From the NCBI GenBank assembly GCA_041609995.1, contig JBFIPU010000120.1, forward strand, positions 1 through 6,469: DNA of 6,469 nt, in the 5' to 3' direction. Shown one piece after another: positions 6,440 to 6,469 of this stretch. Origin of the DNA: JABDOU01 sp041609995. GTDB lineage: Bacteria; Actinomycetota; Acidimicrobiia; Spongiisociales; SHLN01. The stretch's first letter is position 1. Each line of letters begins with the position of its first letter. The position numbers were made by a program, and so were the translations under genes. The notes below the pieces were generated by a model. That model was not told the DNA's origin. It was given only the letters and a program-made list of their open reading frames with translations, and did not search any database.

Positions 6440-6469
6440 AGAGGGGCAGCGAGGCGGAGGCGAGCTTCC

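Larger units (their letters stand above)
6251..6469. repeat. Tandem ~90-bp repeat array (about 2.4 copies), continuing past the window
   Basis: Three copies begin near 6251, 6342 and 6432, a period of 90-91 bp. Each starts GGAC(C)A..TTAGA and continues through GCAGCGAGGCGGAG, then CGAGCATCC and AATGGTCCCC. The first copy is degenerate at its left end (an extra ACC, and AAAGG for the usual GAGG-type bases). The third is cut off by the window edge and already differs (CTTCC for CATCC). Each unit contains a small inverted repeat, GGCGGA/TCCGCC with an 8-base loop (6274-6293, 6363-6382), and a larger one listed separately. The array starts about 60 bp after the cyclase-ATPase stop, with only unremarkable purine-rich sequence between. 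No open reading frame here looks coding. Likely readings are an intergenic palindromic repeat family or the edge of a non-autonomous element. Confidence 0.85.

Noticed and set aside
6251..6469. CRISPR array
   Set aside because: The units are about 90 bp and repeat nearly throughout. There are no unique spacers of constant length and no cas genes in the window.

Overview
The window is high-G+C bacterial DNA with three complete protein-coding genes, short intergenic regions and a repeat array that runs off the right edge. The style suggests an actinobacterium, perhaps Acidimicrobiia-like: high G+C, a stand-alone P450, and a cyclase fused to an STAND-type ATPase and a helical repeat region. This placement is an impression from protein style. 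No marker gene is present to prove it.

Layout. Positions 1-35 are the tail of an upstream transcript whose gene cannot be identified, closed by a very strong intrinsic terminator (36-70). Next, on the + strand (125-2119), is a copper/topaquinone primary amine oxidase. All of its core catalytic residues are visible: base Asp328, TPQ precursor Tyr413, and copper ligands His466, His468 and His627. It carries an N-terminal hydrophobic segment that suggests export or membrane anchoring, and it has Thr where many family members have a Met close to the copper. It converges on a cytochrome P450 on the - strand (2173-3486) across a 53-bp gap that holds a GC hairpin and a 14-bp perfect palindrome. The P450 is divergent, across about 140 bp, from a + strand gene (3627-6191). 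That gene encodes an 854-residue protein with a class III nucleotide cyclase domain, an NB-ARC/STAND-like ATPase and a helical TPR-like C-terminus. Positions 6192-6469 contain no convincing gene. They hold a roughly 90-bp tandem repeat, each unit of which carries two nested or adjacent inverted repeats.

How the genes may relate. The amine oxidase would convert primary amines to aldehydes, ammonia and hydrogen peroxide, probably outside the cytoplasm. The P450 is a cytosolic monooxygenase of unknown substrate and needs redox partners not encoded here. The cyclase-ATPase looks like a large signal-transduction protein. Its divergent arrangement with the P450, sharing a control region with an inverted repeat, makes joint regulation possible but not shown. 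No operon is evident: every gene has its own strand or start context.

The items most worth a second look are the 3' repeat array, the non-canonical cyclase active site (Asn55 and His117 at positions usually Lys and Asn), and the exported amine oxidase with its Met-to-Thr change. I see no clear evidence of a wholly new multi-gene system.
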